DNA from: Ophthalmolycus amberensis
Lineage: Eukaryota > Chordata > Actinopteri > Perciformes > Zoarcidae
Assembly (NCBI GenBank): GCA_024529925.1
Contig: JAFEUB010001579.1
Coordinates: forward strand, 248,001 to 312,000
DNA length: 64,000 nucleotides
Reading direction: 5' to 3'
Part shown: positions 59,561 to 64,000 of the stretch, in pieces
Position numbering within the stretch: position 1 is the first letter of the stretch
Layout of the letters: the number at the start of each line of letters is the position of its first letter
Notes under the pieces: generated by a model
What the model was told of the DNA's origin: nothing
Database searches by the model: none
What the model saw: only the letters and a program-made list of their open reading frames with translations
Made by a program: the position numbers and the translations under genes

Positions 59561-61079
59561 AAAGCCGCGTGTTTTCATCTTACATGAAGTGACTGGAGTC
59601 AAGAAGCCTTCCAGTCCGAAGAGGTCACAACACGTATTCATTTTGACCAGAATGGGACTTTTTGTGTGATTCTTTTTTTTTTTTCACTAAAACTATAAAA
59701 CCCCTTGAAATGTATTTTTTTGGTGAAAACTAAATTAAATGATGTAAAAAATAAGCTAAACTTCAATCACCTGGCGTGCAGTTATTTAGCTAACAGGTAG
59801 CAAGACAACAGAGCCAGATCACGCTCAAGATAGCTGGAGACACAACCATGACCAGCGTTAGCTGTGATAAAATGAGCTGACACTTGAAAAGAAGGATGTA
59901 AATAACTATCCGACATCTTGATAATAATCAAGGCTTAACTGAAAGTGAAATGCACCCCCCCCCCCCCCCCCCAGAAAAAAAACAGTTAAACGAATTGGGA
60001 TGAAAGGTAGAAAATAAATTAGACCAAAAAATTATAGAAAAACATTATATTTTAATAAGATGAAATCTTGCTAATTTACTTTGTTCCCCCACATATGAAG
60101 CAGTCGGTAATGGCAATTGTGATATATAGAAAAACATCACCTGATCTAGTCCTGCTGAAACATACACTACAGTAGCAGTAGCTGCCAACATATGTGAATG
60201 TATTAAATTGTGAAATAATTTAATATTTTGATTTCAATATCAGTTTGACTTGCTTCAACAGACACAACAGACAAAGTAAGTAAGTGAACCTTAAGTCATT
60301 CGTCAAACATAATGTTCTGCTTCTTCTCAAAGAAACTTTGACGATAAAGATAAAATACCACATGTTGTTTGTAGATACTGTGTCTTCCCCCTCGCATCCA
60401 CTCAAGATTTGCTTAAGGCAGTTTTTATATCATGTATTTTTATGAATGTTCTGTGCCAACGACGGCATGAAACAGATGTTTTACCATCTATCTGTAATGC
60501 ACTTTGCCTGGCCAGTCTTCAACTTCAAACCCTTTGTTTTTACTCACAATCACGATCCATGAGTAGATATGACTTCATCTTAACACACACACACACACAC
60601 ACGTAAAAACACAACACATACAAACTTGCCATAAAATGTTGCTGCACAGATTATCTCAACCTTCTGGTTACAGTACAACATGTCCCTGTTGAACATGAAC
60701 ACAAGTCATTTGAAGATTTGACCTCTCGGCTCAAACATCTGCAAGCATTTTTATTCCATAGCTGCCCGTAATATATAGAAAGTGGAAGAACAATATTTTA
60801 TGTTTTAAAGACATCATGTGAGTGATGGTACACAACCAAACAAAAAAAAAAGCTGTGATCATTTTACCACTTTTTTTGACAATGTTGATGCTTCTTCGCT
60901 AAATGTGGAACATTGCATCTGTGATAAGGAAGTGCACACGAGCACAGAGAGCACAGCGCGCTCACACAAACAAGCTGGCACAGTCACAGCCATGTGGGGT
61001 GATGAAAGGTCAGGGCCTGTAGAAAAACAAGACGCACAACTCTAACCGCTGACACCAGTTTGTCCTTCCCGCAAAATGT
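59561..61079. other. non-coding AT-rich sequence with a C18 run and short CA run
   Basis: C18 lies at 59955-59972 and (CA)n at 60583-60601. No gene or recognised transposon. Confidence 0.45.
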
Positions 61080-61862
61080 CAGCGGCCCCCCCCCTTTCCT
61101 CTCAAACTGGGACAAATGAGTGTGGCACCGGGGCGGGTATCGCTTTCCTATGGAGGCCTCTTTGTACCACTCCGGTGAGAGAAAGAGAAAGAGGCGACCT
61201 TGTGGTTGCTGTTTTTTTTTTATTGTCGCCGCCCTGAGAAACCCCCCCCCCCCCTCACGAAAGAAACAAAAAACAAGAAACGCGAAAGAGAAGAAAAGAA
61301 GACATGGAGGTGGAGGAGGAGGGCTTGTTTTGCTGGTTGTTATCTCCTCACTCTGCTGCAGCTGCCTCGCCGCGCCGCACAAACACCTGCCGGCCTTCCG
61401 TAACACCGAGTGAAAAGTCAACCCTGCCATGTGATAACCCGGCCTCGTCTGTGCACCTTGTGGACGTGGTGAAGATGCTTTGACACCACTCTCCCCCCGC
61501 TTCGCTCAACCACTCGCTCCATTTCGGCTTGTTTTCTCACTATTTATGACTTTATTTTTTCCTCCTCTCTTGCACACACGCGCTTCTCTCTCTCTCTCTC
61601 CTCGGCTGCCTTTGATCTGGGCGTTCAGAAGTGTTTTTTTTTGAAAACGCTCCTCTTTTGTTCCCCCTCGGTCCCCGTCCTTTCTTTCCTCCGAGTGGCG
61701 TCTTCAGAAGAGTAGAAGCGTCCAATTCTGTCACATTTCTCTGTCGTCTTTGTGGTGTGTTTGTGCCGGAGTGTGTTTCTGCGTGTGTCTACTGTACTGT
61801 GTGGGCCTTTGCAAACCGGCTACACAATAGCCTTGTGACTTTACAATAGCTGCTGTGGCGTT
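61080..61862. promoter_or_regulatory. GC-rich/homopolymer-rich block ending in paired SOX-type sites
   Basis: CpG-richer than its surroundings, with a C13 run (61242-61254) and a CT run (61587-61600). Two identical ACAATAG heptamers (61824-61830 and 61843-61849) lie in the same orientation, 19 bp apart. Overlapping open frames on both strands (for example 60984-61430 minus, 148 codons) have Pro/Phe low-complexity and no domain, so I do not call a gene. Confidence 0.3.
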
Positions 61863-64000
61863 ATCTTGACAGCGGAGGAGAGGCCCCTTTTGTCTATGGC
61901 GGGCGACGTCGGCAGAGGGCTCCGTGTCCAACAGCTCGGCTTCCCTGTGAAGGACTTTGCCCACCATAGAAAGCAAAGGATTAATGGTTGGATTCTGTTT
62001 GACATACGTGACATACCCCGCTTGGTAAATACGAGTTGGCAACAACAGAGGAAAGAGGGAGGAGAGGTCGAGAGGCCTTTATCGGATCCTCAAACTCTCT
62101 TATTGAGGCTCTTCAGACCACGAGGTCTCTGAAAGCCCATGTAGCATGTAACCTCCATGACGTGCCTCTGACAATAGCCACGGCCTCGAGATGACACAAA
62201 GACAGTTAAAGCTCTGCTTAGAGAGAAGAGGCAGCCTTTAGAAAAGTTGTGACCACAGTTCGACTGTGAGTGTACTTCAGATATCAGCGGGGTAAATGTC
62301 ACTCTCGCTCTACAAAACCTGCAAATCAACTCGGCTGAACCTGCCACAGAGGATGAATCTGCTTTATTACAAAGTGTATTTGCCGTAAGCTTGTTCTGTT
62401 GTAAACACCCTTTGAGAGACTTCAAGAAGGTACTGCTCTTGACCAAGAAAAAGTCCGGCACACAGCCGCACATGAAACCACAGTGCGTCGTTTCTACACT
62501 TGAGTTCTTGTATGGATCAAACAAGTGTTGTATAAGTGAGACTTACCTGATCTCCCCTGCTTGCAGTCTTTGTGTGGAGCTGCCAGCTGCTGGGTGTAGT
62601 TTCAATTCAACAGGTACATACAATATGAGAGTGGTATTAATCTATCAACTCTCAAGCAGCAGAGAAAGAAGTGTGTGTATTGGACAGAGTGAAGGGGGAT
62701 TAGAGGACCCGGCAGTCCTGTTTGGACCTGAGTTGCCATGGCATACACTACCCTCCTGAAAGAACCAGAATCCCGACACACTCAAGGGATGTCTCAGTAG
62801 CTCTCATAGCTTTATCACAGAGAGAACAGAGAACAAACTGCAGGAAGGACACGAACACAGACCCACAGCTAGACAAAGACAATAAATGGAGACGACAAAG
62901 CAAAAATAAAGCTTTAATGTGTGTAAATACAAATGAAGAGGTCACACTGTAGCTGTATGCAGTTTGGTGGTCTTGTTTGAGCGAAAGGCCAATTAGTTAT
63001 ATGCATAAGCATGCAGTACAAATAGCCAAAACTCTTAAAGGGTTTGATGGACATTTATTGCCATAAATACACCAATAAATAAGTGGAAATGTGTTATTTT
63101 CTGCCTCAGTCTTGGATGAGTTGCATCTCCTGTGAGTTGTGGTACAAGAGTATGTTTCTGGTTCATCACTCCTTCTTATTTTAGATTTGCAGTTATAGTG
63201 CCAGACAACGGCATAAACAATCACAGAGAAGTTTAAATTGAGTGAGCTAGATCAGGAGAAACACCCAAAACAGGTGAATTTATCGTTGGAAACAATATGT
63301 ACGAAATGTAACACCTTACTTGGAATTCTCCGAATCCCAAATCTGAATTTCCAATGAGGTTTTCTGATGACATGGTCAGAAAAAAGAAGCACAGTCTGTA
63401 GCCACCAATCTCTCCCACCTCTTGCTCCCTGTGGATTCACTGAGGTATAATCCCAGCGGTTAGCTCACGAGAGCCATTGTCCTCCTAAGGGGATAAACCG
63501 GTGTGGATTGGATTCTTAATGGCATTAGCGGCCCCAAGAAGCAGTGACCAGTAAGAGGATTGTGAAGTTACAGGGACCTCTGAGGGCCTGCAGATAAACT
63601 CTGGGATTGTAACAGCTCGGCTGATTGGTCCTCCCTGACTTTCTGCATCAAAACATTTCCTCGAAGCGTGAATGACCCCGTATGATGTGGAAGCAGTACA
63701 GGCAGCTAGTCCAGGCTCTCTCCGCTGTCACCTTTCCTCCTTTCCTGGAGCTTTCAATCAATGCCACAGCCTGCTTAGAGCGGCCTGAACCTGCCTCTGA
63801 CTGGTTTAAAGGTTCTGCTGATTGATGCCACAGTTTATCTGGATTATAGGGTCAAAAAAAGGAGTCTAATCCACCACTCTCTCCCCCAGTCAAAAGAATA
63901 CACGTGGAAATGACTCAGAGCAGCGGTGACATCGTAATGGGAGAGATTGAGCTGTGAAGAGAGGGGAGGGAAGTACCTGGTGTGTCCACTAGGGGAGCCC
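61863..64000. other. non-coding sequence to the window end
   Basis: No gene is recognised. Open frames such as 62090-62524 (minus, 144 codons) and 62391-62759 (plus, 122 codons) overlap one another on opposite strands and lack domains or splice context. 61863-62050 and 63440-63900 are dense and non-repetitive and might be regulatory. Confidence 0.4.

Noticed and set aside
60984..61430. 148-codon minus-strand open frame
   Set aside because: It includes Pro and Phe runs created by C13 and A/T tracts, with an opposing frame on the other strand.
62090..62759. Overlapping 144- and 122-codon open frames
   Set aside because: They lie on opposite strands over the same bases, without domains or splice signals.
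1..64000. Prokaryotic operon, prophage, secretion or defence system
   Set aside because: No gene clusters, ribosome-binding sites or long open frames. Repeat content is typical of a fish genome.

Overview
This is vertebrate nuclear DNA, almost certainly from a teleost fish and probably a percomorph. The evidence is the high density of long (CA)n/(GT)n runs, many homopolymeric G or C runs, and several interspersed repeats that I recognise as typical of spiny-rayed fish. These are a tRNA-derived SINE, L2-like and RTE/Rex-like LINE 3' ends, a Tc1-type transposase remnant, a hAT-like non-autonomous element beginning AGGGCTGC, and 'GCTAACATG'-type dispersed repeats. There is no operon, Shine-Dalgarno pattern, prophage, plasmid or CRISPR array. 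The species and locus cannot be named from the sequence.

The window contains no complete protein-coding gene. The longest open frames (at most 189 codons) sit in GC-rich or repetitive sequence and show no recognisable domain. The best coding candidate is a 54-bp exon-like segment at 58183-58236 with good splice signals on both sides and an 18-residue open phase (VDMREELVRMKLMKRKLQ). The window therefore looks like a gene desert or a long intron, probably in the regulatory territory of a developmental gene. Many stretches are non-repetitive and rich in POU, SOX, NFI-like and homeodomain-type motifs, the usual texture of conserved non-coding elements. Conservation itself could not be tested.

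Layout: 0-14 kb is mostly unique sequence with GT/CA/G runs, a CpG-richer block (0.55-1.4 kb), a probable old repeat (9.5-10.5 kb), a hAT-like element (12.2 kb) and a homeodomain/POU-type motif cluster (13.7 kb). 14-35 kb holds a striking 102-nt inverted repeat (14.4 kb), two SINE copies (15.2 and 18.5 kb), CT and CA arrays, candidate regulatory blocks (22.6, 26.9 and 33.1 kb) and an L2-like tail (31.8 kb). 35-44 kb is the most repeat-dense part: a 0.6-kb ATGG/ATGA array, a (TA)n run, dispersed repeats in opposite orientations, adjacent Tc1 and L2 remnants at 39.15-39.98 kb, and a tRNA-headed SINE at 43.9 kb. 44-51 kb has candidate regulatory blocks (44.4 and 47.0 kb), a SINE copy (46.1 kb) and a possible promoter (48.6 kb). 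53-64 kb has purine/pyrimidine tracts, an RTE/Rex-like remnant split by an AT microsatellite (55.2 kb), the candidate exon (58.2 kb), probable regulatory blocks and paired SOX-type sites (61.8 kb).

Nothing here amounts to a new biological system. The items most worth testing are the candidate short exon, the long hairpin at 14.4 kb, and the candidate regulatory blocks.
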